A stretch of 64,000 bases of DNA from Anthopleura xanthogrammica. Taxonomy: Eukaryota > Cnidaria > Anthozoa > Actiniaria > Actiniidae. Positions within the stretch are counted from its first letter, which is position 1; each line of letters begins with the position of its first letter. Location: the NCBI GenBank assembly GCA_964019055.1, contig OZ025220.1:2789978-2853977 (forward strand). The letters run 5' to 3'. Both the position numbers and the translations under genes were made by a program. This document shows, in pieces, positions 33,117 to 44,732 of the stretch. The notes under the pieces are model-generated. The model made no database searches. It worked only from the letters and a program-made list of their open reading frames with translations, and had not been told where the DNA came from.

Positions 33117-34230
33117 CGGAGCTCAAATCCAAGTACGATTCGAAAGGTAATAAACATAGTACCCGGCTTTTTAAAACAATATTAATTAATTTATGTTTCT
33201 CATTAAGACTTCTAATGTCATTTTTTAAGACAGATGAAACCACATGGGGCAAACTTAGAATATAATTGTGTAATAATCTACCGATTGGCTACCTTGCATT
33301 TGCCTAATAAAAATTTTAAATACAAAGATAAGCACAAAAAACATTTTGATCATTGCTGGTATTGGATTATATTTTTAGTCTCTTACACACTCTAAGAGGC
33401 TAGCAAAATCAGGACACAAAAGCCATTGAGTTCTGGATCCTTTATTTTTCGTTATTTTTCGTTTTCGTTTATCAGTTCGATTCTCTCGTTCCCGTGCGCT
33501 GTTCAACCAATGCCCACTTATAGGCACGTTCAGTCAGTATGTATATCATCCATTCACATCTATGGTGACCTGTGAGAACAACGATTTTCTCAGTGGAGCT
33601 CAAATCTAAGTACGATTCGAAAGGTATAAATAAACATCGTAGCCGGCTTTTCAAAACAATATCAGTTAATTTATATATTTATTATTACTCGGGCTTCCTG
33701 TGGAATGCCCGAGGTATAAATTGGGCTTCGTTATTTGTCTTCGGTCACAAATCGCCCTCGAAGCGCTAAAGCGCATGCGCAAAATCAAAGTCTATGCGCA
33801 TGCGTAGAATCAGCCATGACCACATGGTTGAGCAATGGCGGATCTATCGAAGGAATCCTCGCTGACTCTAATCACGGATAATATGGAGTCTAACACGCTC
33901 AAAACACATACAAAAGCACAAACTGTTCGCGGTAGACCCACACTAAAAGATGTCGAGCGTTTTCGGAACTTCATGAGAGATCAATTTATGAGGAAACCAT
34001 TTTGAGTGAAGTTTGTATCGAGAATCATGCTAAACTTATATCAAATGAGCTATCTTATATTGAGTCAAATAAGCATCGTTGAGTTCTGGTTCCTTTATTT
34101 TTCATTTCGATTCTCTCGTTCCTGCTCGCTGTTCAACCAATGCCCACTTATAGGGACGTTCAGTCAGTATGTATATCATCCATTCACATCTATGGTGACC
34201 TGTGAGGACTACGATTTTCCCTGAACAAGG
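33117..34230. repeat. Pair of interleaved direct duplications
   Basis: Block a: 33117-33200 resembles 33594-33680 (GAGCTCAAATC..AAGTACGATTCGAAAGG, CCGGCTTTT.AAAACAATAT). Block b: 33426-33590 resembles 34080-34220 (CTGTTCAACCAATGCCCACT, CAGTCAGTATGTATATCATC). Divergence is a few percent. No gene recognised in the blocks. Confidence 0.75.
33835..34005 (+). CDS. 56-residue ORF, unrecognised
   Basis: ATG AAT-free context after GGTTGAGCA. It reads MADLSKESSLTLITDNMESN... and ends RFRNFMRDQFMRKPF-stop. The composition looks coding (GRPTLKDVERFRNFMRDQ) and could be a first exon. No splice-linked partner was found. Upstream 33690-33800 contains the palindrome-rich GCGCATGCGC segments. Confidence 0.3.
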   Translation: MADLSKESSLTLITDNMESNTLKTHTKAQTVRGRPTLKDVERFRNFMRDQFMRKPF

Positions 34231-35020
34231 TGAGGACCCTGGGTAAGTCTGGCAACGATGCCTAGCTCAAATCCAAATCTAGTCTTTTATTCTTGATACA
34301 CTGTTTTTTTTTTGTTATTATCATTTTTTATAGGTAACGGGTTTTGGAGAAAAAGAAGATAGCAGGGTACGAGATGTGGTTAAAAGTCACGTGCTAGGTA
34401 ACAGGGTTCGACAACCAATGAGCAGGCAGCGCATGACCGATGTATAAGACCTCATGCATGTGGTGTGGGGACGTACTTCCAGAGCTGTGCGAGATGTAGC
34501 AGAAATATGTAAAAAGATAGGAAAGGTAAGTCGACTATCAATTCCTAATTGTACAAAAAAGTACTGCGATTTGTCCAATATTGAATGCTAAAAAAAAAAC
34601 AGTATTTGAAAAGCAAAACATTTCAAGAGTTTGCTTTTATCAATGGAATCGCGAAAAGAAAGCATTTCTTCTTTTAGAAACTCGAAAAATTATGGAGATT
34701 TCTTCGGCGAAAGCAGAAAACAAGCGAAGTACAAACCCTAACAACTCACAAAAACATGGTTCTTTTGAAATTCTCTTGATAAAGATAAATACATCAGAGT
34801 GGAGTTTATTCCCGAGAGAATTTGTTTTTGTTTTTTTTTTCAAAATCAAGATCAGAGAACTCTACAAACGACGTTTTTTTTGAAGTGAAAGACAGACTTT
34901 GAAAACTAAGTCTTTCACGACAACAACCAGTCTCAATCAAAAACAGTAAGCTTAAGTATTATAAATTATCAAAATGAACTAACTTAGAATGTTTTACTAG
35001 GGGAGAGTCACTGACGAACA

Positions 35021-35567
35021 ACAAAGATGGAATACTAGATTTTGATGGGTTTCAGCTTACCAAGGAATTCTGGCCAAAAGAAGCTGGGTTTTATAACGTC
35101 ACCAAACAACAAGTGGATGGAGTGATTTTCACATTCCCCATCGGGTACCACGATCTCAGCAGCAAAGAACGCAGCAATGCCCGATGGGTGACGAACCATA
35201 TAACAGGGCTACAATCAACTCTATAGCCAAAGATGCCCGACCCCTCGCAGAACTGTACCATATCGTTTGTACCTGGTGGAACGAGTGTGGACAAGGTGTC
35301 ATCGGTTACAAGAGCGGGCACTTCGAAAAGGACATGCTTCAAAAACTGCAAATCCCTTCCGTGAACCTAGAGAATTACGGTTGCCCCAAGTTCGAAAAAC
35401 TTTACGAACAGTATTACACTAATGACTTGGATTATGCTTTTGATGCAAGTTCGTATTGCTGTGGGCGACATTTACTCGTTGAAGGGCGTGTTTCCCATTG
35501 CCCGTGCTTGGAAGTGGTCACATTTGCCAAGTGGCTCAAGGAGGAAATTGAATTCTGCATTTTGTAA
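35021..35567 (+). pseudogene. Exonuclease/RNase H-fold-like fragment (tentative)
   Basis: One frame reads ILDFDGFQLTKEFWPKEAGF ... HDLSSKERSNARWVTNHITG to about 35212. A one-base shift then gives AKDARPLAELYHIVCTW, VIGYKSGHFEKDMLQKL, VNLENYGCPKFEKL and a Cys/His-rich end (CCGRHLLVEGRVSHCPCLEV). This resembles a short protein found repeatedly in repeat-rich invertebrate genomes: D.(Q/E)GF..N..F..KE, W...NH.GL.W, V..KG..K, N(L/I)E..GCP, then C..H....C. The DxE-like start suggests a DEDD exonuclease fold, but that is inference. Confidence 0.4.
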
Positions 35568-35632
35568 ATCTCTAATTATTGAACATACACCTAGTTGAAG
35601 TGGATGCGTCGTTTGAAACATAACCCATTCTA

Positions 35633-35824
35633 CAATTCAAAGACACGGACAGGTTTGATTGGACAGAGGTTGCCGAGGCCGCCATCGAGAACGTAAATTT
35701 TTGCCGAACAAGCTATTCCAAAAACAGCGTGTCCCAGATCTGCCTGAAGTACAGACCTGGAACAGACCCTACCATAGTCGATATTAGAGAGTTTTACGTA
35801 GATTGTCGTTTTTTATACCCATGA
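35633..35824 (+). CDS. Short coding-like stretch, unrecognised
   Basis: Reads FKDTDRFDWTEVAEAAIENV, SVSQICLKYRPGTDPTIVDI and EFYVDCRFLYP-stop, with amino-acid composition unlike the surrounding AT-rich DNA. Possibly a further exon of the exonuclease-like fragment. It has no ATG of its own. Confidence 0.25.
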   Translation, partial: QFKDTDRFDWTEVAEAAIENVNFCRTSYSKNSVSQICLKYRPGTDPTIVDIREFYVDCRFLYP

Positions 35825-35825
35825 T

Positions 35826-35992
35826 AAATTTCTTTTTTTTCTTTTCTTTTTATTTCTTTTCTTTTCATTTCTTTTCATTTCTTTTCTTTTGTTTTCCTTT
35901 ATTTTGTTCTCTCTTTCTTTTCTTTTCTTTTTTTCATTTTATTCCAAATTCATTTTTATTTGCGTCCATTCTCAAAAAATACTTTTTCTACG
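35826..35992. repeat. T-rich (TTTTC)n low-complexity tract
   Basis: Degenerate TTTTCTTTTC pyrimidine tract of about 165 bp. The Phe-rich open frame through it is an artefact. Confidence 0.9.
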
Positions 35993-37489
35993 TTTAAAAT
36001 CACGTGCTAGGTAACGGGTTTCGACGACAAATAAGATAGCAGTGTACAAGATGTGGTTAAAAGTCACGTGCTAGGCAACGGGTTTCGACGACAAATAAGA
36101 TAGCAGTGTACGAGATGCGGTTAAAAGTCACGTGCTTGGTAACGGGTTTTGACAACAAATAAGATAGCAGTGTACGAGATGTGGTTAAAAGTCACCTGCT
36201 AGGTAACGGGGTTTGACAACCAATAAGCTGGCAGGCAGCGCATGACCGACCTCATGCATGTTATGTGGTGTGAGGACGTACTTCCAGAGCTGTACGAGAT
36301 GTACTAGATGCACCAACTTACGTAGAAGAAATATGTAAAAAGAAAGGAAAGGTAAGTCGACTATCAATTTCTAATACAAGAAAGTACTGCGATTTGTCCT
36401 ATATAGAATGCTAAAAAAATTAATGTTTTATAAAAAGTGTTTTTGAAGTGAAGGCATCTAAGAAGTTCAGTTTAGTACCTCTATCAGTCAGCCTCTATCT
36501 CCGCTATCTGTTTGCTAATACGGTTAATTTCGAATACACAATTTCAAGAAAACTTTTTTTCGAACCATTTTAGCTGCACAAATTCAATAGGTATAAAAGT
36601 GACAAGAATACTTCACAAGTTAAATTTTTTCAAGTACTGAATGAACTGCTGTGAACAAGTCACCAGTAATCAGACCATGTGCTTTGAATAAACATTGCCT
36701 CGTCCTCTCCACTTAAAAAATTTCACTGCTATCTTCTTTATTTAACTAGTTAATAATCCAAGGAAGACTGAATAAACGGCTTCCTTATACCTGTGATAAA
36801 AAGGATAATTTGCCGATAAAAGTTTTCAGTTTATAGAAGAAAATGGCTTTTCTCTTATTTGTACTTCAAAACATGTACAATAATGATCATGTTTTAGAGT
36901 GTCTCAATGTCAAATAGATATTTCAACTAGGCGAGCATGAGCTCGGGCCTCCGGCCTTATTCCATTATCCTCCACGAATTTAATAATTCTGACTCTGTTA
37001 AGACCATCAACTGTCCTATCACTTTATGGCTTCACATTGCCTGTTGGCTTTACTCCAATAACGTTTTTTATCATTTTGTTCTTATTTCTAGGAACAGAAT
37101 CACTCTGATTTCAGACAGTGGCTGTCCAGGAATATCGATCAAGCTGGACTAGAGAAAAGATATATCAATAATTTTATAGGTAAAATATTTTAAAGCAGGG
37201 TTCAGTTGAGGGGTATACCTGGTGATTTAAAAGCAGACATGTGCCCTGGGTCTCGGTTTGGGGATATTCGATTCAAAAGTTTGGGAGGCCTGTGGTAAGC
37301 TTTAAGTTAAGAGAGGTCACTAAGCAGGCCTCGTGGGAAAGGAAGCAGTGAATAAGAGGGATAAGATCAGAGGTGAGAAAAAAACTTTATAGAATACCCT
37401 GCAACAACTTCTTAGAATGCAGAAAGCTTTTGAGAACAATGCAATAACAATAGAAGAACAATAGGGATTAGTGTGTGCATATCACTTGT

Positions 37490-37625
37490 GGGGTATTCTA
37501 TAGTTGTACCATATATACAATATGAGTGGCCGTGTTGTATCAGATATACAACCACGAGCCGAAGGTGAGTGATTGTATATCTGATACAACACGGACACGA
37601 ATATTGTATATAACTTATGAAACGT
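37490..37625. repeat. Palindromic MITE-like hairpin in the SET intron
   Basis: GTGTTGTATCAGATATACAA (37531-37550) pairs with TTGTATATCTGATACAACAC at 37573-37592, around a short loop. The half-motif ATCAGATATACAACC recurs at 37722-37738. Confidence 0.6.
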
Positions 37626-37829
37626 CTAGGTGTACATTCATGTTCTACTAAAATTTTAAAGATAAAATTGAATTTGGCTGAGAAAATTGGAGTTAAAGTT
37701 TATGCAAATCAGGACGATTTTGTATCAGATATACAACCTCCTCCACGGACAATGATTTCTATTGTGTTTTCCTCATTAATTATTCATGAGTTTTATAAAT
37801 CAAAATTACATAAGCAATAATAAACAAGT

Positions 37830-38125
37830 TATTGGATGAGGTTGGGCATGATATCGTAAATTATCAAGACCAAGGATTTGTTATCTGCCGAAGCTGTAGG
37901 CAGTGAGGCGGATAAAACTCACTGTGGAGGTCTTGATAATTGGTTTATTAAACATTTTGTAAACTGATATTTGCTTTCAAAAAATAGCATAATAAATGTA
38001 TTATTTGCAGAAAAACTTACAGATAATACATTTATCAGGTCAAGTTCACATGATATCAAGGATTGACCAAGGGCTCTTGGCCAATCAGAGGCGAGCTAGA
38101 TAGTAAAATGTATAATAATCCTGCT
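37830..38125 (-). repeat. MITE-like dispersed repeat, copy 2
   Basis: Inverted copy of the 17020-17400 repeat (see there). It sits in the intron between the two SET exons. Confidence 0.65.
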
Positions 38126-38149
38126 TGTACAGGCAGTATGCAGATTTTA

Positions 38150-38340
38150 GGTTATACCTGACTCAAAACATTTACCAGTAAACAACTGAAGTCATGATCA
38201 AGGATGAGTGGAGCATACAATGTGATTAATTTTAGAAACTGTCTCTATAAAAGTAAACAAAATAAAGTCAGTTTTCAAAATTTTTCACAGTGTATGTTTG
38301 ACTCATCCTTGATCATGACTTCAGTTGTTTGCCTTACTCA
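38150..38340. repeat. Short inverted repeat before SET exon 2
   Basis: ACAACTGAAGTCATGATCAA at 38183-38202 is inverted at 38310-38331 (TTGATCATGACTTCAGTTGT), about 105 bp apart. Potential hairpin or MITE ends. Confidence 0.6.
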
Positions 38341-38510
38341 TTTTTAGGAAATGGAGTCTTCTCAACTAAAGATTTTAATAAGGGTGACTTCCTTTTGGAG
38401 TACGATGGCGAGTTATGCTCATCAGAGCAAGGGACACAAAGGGAGTCCAGTTATCCTTCTCACTTAGGAAGCTACATCTTTTTCTTTCACCACAAAGGAA
38501 AACCATATTG

Positions 38511-39673
38511 GTAACACAATATTCAAGAAATCACTATAATTGTTCTATGTTTTGTTTTTATGAATAATGAACTTATTCAAGATCTCCATTTTAATTGCAA
38601 ATATGTAACTTGGCTCATGCTGTGGTCTCCTTGCCCTTTTTGTGGCTACTGGCTTGTAATAGCCGTAGCTACTATGTCATTGTGTTATAAGTAAGTCCCT
38701 AATTCGGTGAACTGTCGGAAACTCTCGTAAAACTTTCGGGATCTCAAAAACTATGCCGAACTCTGGTGATCTATGGACGAATCTGACCTTGTCTCTTTTA
38801 CTCATTTTTGGTGTGGTTTGGTTTTGTTTGATGTTTCGGGATTTCTACGAGCTAACTTATAGCTCTTAGCACTTAAAGTCCATTAATTTCTTTTGTTATT
38901 TATCAACTAGTAGTACCCAAACAGTCTTTCTTCTTTCACGGAGGAATCAAAATCACTCTATACATATTATTTTGCCTTTATCAACACTATAATTCCCATT
39001 TCTCTTCCATAATTAATACCAGTAGCCACATGCAGTCACTGACTGCCTATTTTTAACTCGTGGATATGCAATGAGTAGAAATGAGTTACTGAATATGCTA
39101 ATTAGTCAGGTGGCTTAACGTTAAAATCGTTACATAACTGACAAATTCACCAAACTTTGTATAGATGTAGTATGGGTAAGCCTAATCAAAATTAGAAGGG
39201 GTGTCCAACCCAGTCTCCCCTTCACCGGGATTTATCGGTCATTTAATGATTTCAAAAATATGCAATTGGGCTCCCTGTGGTAGGTTTTAACCTAAATTGT
39301 CCTTTTGGCTCAAATATCATGCATATTGTCCGTTTTTGAAACAAAATACATACATTGTATCTTTCTTAGTAATAATTTACGATAAATTGAGAAAAAAGTG
39401 CGATTTTTGCGACGATTTTTAATAAAAAGACGAGACTAGTTCCTAGACCTCCCTCGGTATTCAAGTTGGCGGCCTACATGACAAGTTGTTGTGTCTGTAA
39501 GTATCTCTAAACAAAATAGACATTTATTGCCACTTTCATTGAAGTAAATTTGATTTAAGAGTTTTAACTTGTAAAAGAAAGAATAAAGAACACTTCATTG
39601 TATATTTTAATGGGTTTTTTTTATTGATAAACGTAAAAATTACGTATTTTTTATCGAAAGGTTGAAGGCAAAA
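38511..39673. other. Spacer with no supported gene
   Basis: AT-rich sequence with no ORF, splice-linked exon or repeat that I can support. It includes the leader just before the ATG at 39674. Confidence 0.5.
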
Positions 39674-40018
39674 ATGCCATTGAATTGGGGCAAATGTGTG
39701 ATCTGCCAGACGACAACTAGAGAAGCATTGAAATGTCCCTTAAACTCTAATGTCCCGAATAGTTCTGAATGTGCAGATGATTACACTACGTTTCTTGACA
39801 ATGTCGCTGTGTTTAAAGATCTGGACGCCCTACCTGTGCAAATAAGCTATGAGGTAAACATTGAAAATTTAATTAAAAACCGTGGCCAGTGGCACAAGTC
39901 CTGCCACCTTAAGTTCAGTAAATCAAAATTAAACAAGGCACAAGAACGTTACAGCCGGAAACGATCCAGCACAAGTGATCATTCTTCTGAAGATTACGAA
40001 ACACAAGTAAAACGATCT
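39674..40018 (+). pseudogene. N-terminal exon of a DUF7869-type transposon gene, fused head-on to its 3' part
   Basis: ATG 39674: MPLNWGKCVICQTTTREALK, then DDYTTFLDNVAVFKDLDALP and QWHKSCHLKFSKSKLNKAQE. CxxC plus H..CH is a likely zinc-binding module, usual at the N-terminus of these element-borne proteins. Coding similarity ends near 40015, where the antisense DUF7869 exon begins, so the last residues of the open frame are read-through into that exon. Family assignment is from memory of similar predicted proteins. Confidence 0.5.
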
Positions 40019-40795
40019 CGTGCTCCTTGTTTCCACCAAAAATGCTTTCCACCATTTCACGTCATTGTCACTGAAGTTTAGTCGATACTTTGTGAGGTCA
40101 TGTTCCAGCTTGTCTAGGTTTATCTTTGAGAAATCTTGACTCACTTCTTTTGGTTTGGAGGTTGGTAGTTGTTTGACAAAAATTATGCCATTCTTTGGCT
40201 TCCACGTGGAACACGTTGACCATAATCTATAATAAAGGCAGGCCTTTCCTTCTCCCTTCCTTACAATCTTGAACTGGTGGGGATAGACGTGACCACTTAT
40301 TTTGTCTTCGAAGTGCCCCATTAACCAGCCTTTTACATCAAAAATTTCAGAAAGTTGCACGAAATCAGGTGTGGGTGAATAGCTTTGCTGAATTTGTGAT
40401 GCAAGAGAAGGGATGGTGTGCTCGTCATTTCTTAAAAGTTGTCTGGAAATGCACGAAAACATCTGATCAACGTCTTCGTGTGTGTGGCCAACCATGAGAA
40501 ATGACAACTTGATCTGGAAAATAATAACAAGTGATAGTCTTATACATTTCGTTTTGAAGTCTCAATGTGAAAAATTGTAGTGTTGAGGTTGAAAATAAGG
40601 AGTATATGGGCCCGAAATTATTGGGGTGGGTGAGCCCGGAACACCAGGCCCCTTCCCCTGCAATAGGCATGCTCTTACCTTATCGAAAATACCCATTTCC
40701 ACTAAAATGGAAAGAAATGCTAAGATATATTTATTTTTACATTCCCTGTAACAGTTGACCATTTGAAGGTAGAATGTCAGGGGTAGAAAGCCATT
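40018..40795 (-). pseudogene. DUF7869-domain transposon gene, C-terminal exons
   Basis: Exons 40795-40679 (NGFLPLTFYLQMVNCYREC, then NKYILAFLSILVEMGIFDK, gtaaga donor) and 40513-about 40018 (IKLSFLMVGHTHEDVDQMFS, FCV-free tail, WWKAFLVETRS). VGHTHEDVDQMF is the diagnostic DUF7869 motif. Relatives have Q(M/L)DN at the place where this copy has QMVN, so an acidic residue expected to be catalytic is Val (codon at 40757-40759). Confidence 0.7.
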
Positions 40796-42836
40796 CTACG
40801 ATAAAACATACAGAAGGTTAGGCAGACATGCATCACATGCTAGAGTCGTTTTTTTTTTGCAAGAACGTTACCTTTTTCTGAAGGTCTATTAGTATCGTAA
40901 GCAACACATTTATGGTAAGGTTTGAGTCGTGTGGCCATTGACATGTATCGATAAATGTGTATGCTAAAGACAGCATGTTTACCAGAACACCAGTGACATG
41001 GATTTACGGTGGTTAATAATTTTACAACGCTCTCTTGTTGTATAAGCCACACTTTTGAATAGCTGGATAAATTTATCTATCTTAGATAACTATTTAGGTG
41101 ACGTCAACTAAACTAGAAAATGCGCGCCAAAGCAACAGCCATGCGAATACGGGGAGTTTACTTTAGCAGAGAATGTGTAAAGAGACAGTCATTTATATCA
41201 TCGTTTCCCCCCTGATCTAAGTAGCCGTTTACTTGTAGATTCAAATTTATGTTAGTCGCCTAAAATAGTAAATAACGTATCTAATTTAGACGACAGTTTG
41301 ACTTAATGCACTCTTATCCTTGGGTTAGTGACCGGTGGGACCTAAATAAAAATCTTGAACGTCGCAAGACCTACCCAGGGACCTACAGATAAACAGAGTT
41401 AAGTTAGATATACGGAGAAGAACATTAAAACAACAGAAAAACAGCGTTGGTGAATTCGATTCTTCAAATGAACGAATCCCAACCTTAATATTCGTCAAAA
41501 TCATGTAACGGCATGTGGAAAATCAAGAATTATAAGCGGCCAGTGAAGCTCACCTCTACTTTTCCCGCGTAGTCCCTTCCTTTGTTCTTGCACGCAGGCT
41601 TTAGGTTCACAATATTTTCCATAAGAGCACCTTTGCTTGTAATCCTTTCACCCTTACTTTTGACAAAAATTCCGTCCTCTTCAGTTTTCCTGAAGTACCA
41701 CAATCCAGGGAATTCTTTGACCTGAGTCATTTCTTACTATTAGATCTATTACTTTGAACTATCTCTCTTCACGTTGAAATTCAAGTGAATCAAAATGACT
41801 CTTAGTGGAATCTTAAATTAGCCGCTCTATGCCAAGCACCGTCGCTGATTGGTCAATATATTCATAAAGGCTGTGATGTGCTCGTAAGGGCTTGTAACCC
41901 TGGAGTTTTTGGACAAAATCTAAACACCAACCAATCATTGGTGAACGCAATAACAGATATTTAACAGGCCTTGTTTAAATTAGATTTAGATCTGATCAAA
42001 GTCCAGCACAGGTGTTAAAACTGTTTTGTAGTGCATGGGACGTGGGATCTAAAGTAAAAGTCTTGTGTTTCGTTCATTTATTGTGCGCAAACCACTGACT
42101 TATATTCAAAAATCCACTGTAAAAATACTTTTTACTTTGTAAAAATAACTTCTATATCATGGACACCTCCACTGATATTACAGCTGAAAACATTTCTCCG
42201 GTCCTTCGGTGTCCGTTTATGAAATATAATAGTTTCCCGGTGCGTGCCAGGTAGTCAAGACTGAAATGATGGTGTTTGTCAGTAACAGTGCAAGAAAACT
42301 TTTTCTTGTTCCAACTGTAGTTTCAACTCCCAGTTCACAGCCCGTTTTTAGTTTTTAGACTAGTTTGTGTTATTAGAATGATCGACTAGTATAAAATCTA
42401 TGCACCGAGAACAAGCTCGAAATGTCTGTCATCATATATATCATTTTTTTTTGTCATCATATATATCATACCAAGGGAGTTGGGAAGTAAGTTGTTTACA
42501 AAAATGACAGCTTGACCCAATACTAACCGTTGAAGCGACGTACAATAGCATTTGTATCTTAAACGATAATAAGACTGTGAGTGCTTTGTATACTGTGATG
42601 CTAATCTATCATTCTGGAAAAAAAAAATTGGGGTTATTTAATATTTCGCGAGTTATTTCGAAAAACATTATTTGAAGGGAAGGTAAACAAAAACCGAAGG
42701 TGTAGTAATCCTCCTTAATCCTATTAGACTAGTGTTGGTAACCCTGTGCAATTTTCCCGCATAACGACATCCGGGTCTTTGCGTGTTTGTTGTCATATAT
42801 ACTAAGCGCTCGACGCTGCTTAAAAAATCGTGAAAT
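40796..42836. other. Mostly empty spacer; one weak exon candidate
   Basis: On the minus strand an ATG at 41730 opens MTQVKEFPGLWYFRKTEEDG and reaches a plausible donor (GAG|GTGAGC) at about 41554. I do not recognise it and found no in-phase partner. The rest shows nothing I can support, apart from a direct repeat TCATCATATATATCAT near 42428 and 42454. Confidence 0.35.
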
Positions 42837-44591
42837 ATGTCAAAAAGAGAAAAGGGAATCGCCTGGAATACTACAAAAAAGAAACCTGGACCAAAGAAAA
42901 TAAAACTAGCAGATTCTGGATTTCCAAACGAGAGAATAAAGTTACTTGCGGAGAGTGAGTATAACCAAAGCAACGCTGACAATGAGGACGACAAGTCAAC
43001 TTCTAAAAAGCCAAAGAGAATTAGTGCTAGTTCTTTCAAGTTGTTAAGAATGGAATCATCTGAGACAAGCGAAGATGATGAGTCAACTAATAGAGATAGC
43101 GAAAGCATCAAATCATCAGAGAGTGAGCTTACAACTGGAGGTAATTTTGCGATCTTCAATGCGACAGAACTGAACAGCAAAATACGAGAAGTCGTTTGTC
43201 ATGTTTGTGGAAAAGATGGAGTCCAATTGTATTAAGCACAGGCTGTGGTTCGTACAACCATCCTTGTCATTCTACATTTTATTCAACTCCAAAGAACAAC
43301 AGATTTTACAATATAAACAGAACTCTTGTGTTGGCATTTAGAATAATAGGCTGTGGATATTCAGCGGCTGTCAAATTTACAAGTATTCTAAATCTTCCAA
43401 ATCCTGTAATGAGAGTTCCCTGGGCTACACATACTAAAGCTATTAATGAAATAGCAACGGAACTCCTGCAGGAAGAGTTGAAAGCTGCAGCTGTAGAGGT
43501 GAAAAAATACAAGCTCGATGTAGAATACCTGAGCAATGCATGCTCTGAATGTGTGAAAGCTGAAGAAAGAAGAAAGGAGGGACTGATAAATAAGTTGGAC
43601 TACTTGAAATGGTATATCGACCATGAACCAAAATGTCCATTCAATCATGAAGGAAGTTCACAGGTAAGATGAAATATAACCTGCACACAACTTTTAGTCA
43701 AATTATTAGAAAAATACTGATTGAAAGATGTTTCATTTTTTTTATATATATAAAATAAAGAACTCCCCTAGCAATCTCTAATATACAATGATATCCCCTT
43801 AGTACTGATCTGACGAATGAAATGTAAAATTTGAAGACAGACGTCCACTTTCTTTATAATTTATATTTTGGTACTAGAACTTCACCCTCACCCCTCGGCC
43901 CATTGTAAGCCAGCTGCTGACATATCATAAATAACACTTTAGCATTCAACAAACATAAAATAATTTCTAAGTTTTATTTCATATTGCAAATTGTCATAAG
44001 TCATTCAGATTTTATACATTTCTTTCAGTCAATGGAAGCAGAAGGAGCTTGTCGGATTTATGCCCGTTCATCAGAGAAACACAAAGTTCGGTACATTCCT
44101 TATGTTGTTAAGCAGCCATATGGGCCATCAGTTTACATTCCTAAAGAGGACTGCATTGCTCATGTAACGATGAAGATGGGAACTGCTTTAAGGAAACTAG
44201 TCAACACATACAAAGTTAAAAGTTAGTTAGATGGTTACTAGTACTATATTCCTTCTCCCCAAACACAGACACCAACAATATCCCGATTGAAAAATACTTA
44301 TGAACAATCTTTATGCAGACAGTTCAGCTGAGGCTGGTTGGAATGGAGGCCTCTCATAAATAAAGTAGTGCATATTTTCATTGCTCAAAATACCGCAGTT
44401 TGCAGGCGTGCGTTAAAATAAACACTGTATTCCCCCGGGAGGGTGTTACTCAACCTAAATAACATTCACGCATGCTGCAGTTGAGCATATTTAAGGACTC
44501 AAACACTCGAATTCAAGACTTCTTTCCATTTGACCTACCCACGCAGAAGACATATCTCCTTTATACGTTTTACATCGCCGAAGCCGTACAC

Positions 44592-44732
44592 ATGGCCGCT
44601 CCACAGGAACCTAAAATTGCTGCCCTTAATGCCCTTGCGGCACAAGCTGCCCCAGCTCAAGCCGCGCCGGCTCCAGCAGCTCAAGCGGCCCAAAATGAAG
44701 CCCAGAACAACGCGGAAAACCAACCTAATGAG
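44592..44732 (+). CDS. Ala/Gln-rich Gag-like N-terminal exon of the non-autonomous element
   Basis: ATG at 44592 after A1 and a short leader. It reads MAAPQEPKIAALNALAAQAA followed by an Ala-Pro-Gln repeat region and NNAENQPNE, ending at a possible GAG|GTTTTT donor. It is the only coding-like part of this element. Assignment to Gag is by position only. Confidence 0.4.

Larger units (their letters stand above)
34330..36412. repeat. Direct-repeat-bounded block with 64-bp tandem units
   Basis: 34376-34600 and 36185-36412 are direct copies (AGTCACNTGCTAGGTAAC, GGCAGGCAGCGCATGACCGA, GTACTTCCAGAGCTGT, GGAAAGGTAAGTCGACTATC). Just before the right copy, 35996-36185 has three tandem units of about 64 bp, and a partial unit precedes the left copy at 34336. 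The interval between holds the exonuclease-like fragment. It could be a terminal-repeat element or a segmental duplication. Confidence 0.6.
37092..38510 (+). pseudogene. SET-domain gene fragment (KMT5A-like N-half)
   Basis: Two exons. The first is 37092-37179 (tttctag acceptor; EQNHSDFRQWLSRNIDQAGL then EKRYINNFI; donor gtaaaa). The second is 38348-38510 (ttttag acceptor; GNGVFSTKDFNKGDFLLEYD, GELCSSEQGTQRE and SYIFFFHHKGKPYW; donor gtaaca). G.GVF....F.KG.F..EY.GEL is the SET-N motif that binds AdoMet. The following exon with the catalytic NHS/C..A core is not found by eye downstream, so the gene is partial. It may be a captured or relict histone-lysine methyltransferase exon pair. Confidence 0.55.

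Noticed and set aside
32898..33185. [15 protein letters not shown] ORF and the antisense [11 protein letters not shown]
   Set aside because: Frames through the (GGAT)n array. Only the part after the ATG at 32966 on the minus strand belongs to LINE ORF1.
35803..35997. Phe-rich ORF with apparent membrane segments
   Set aside because: Pyrimidine-rich low-complexity tract.
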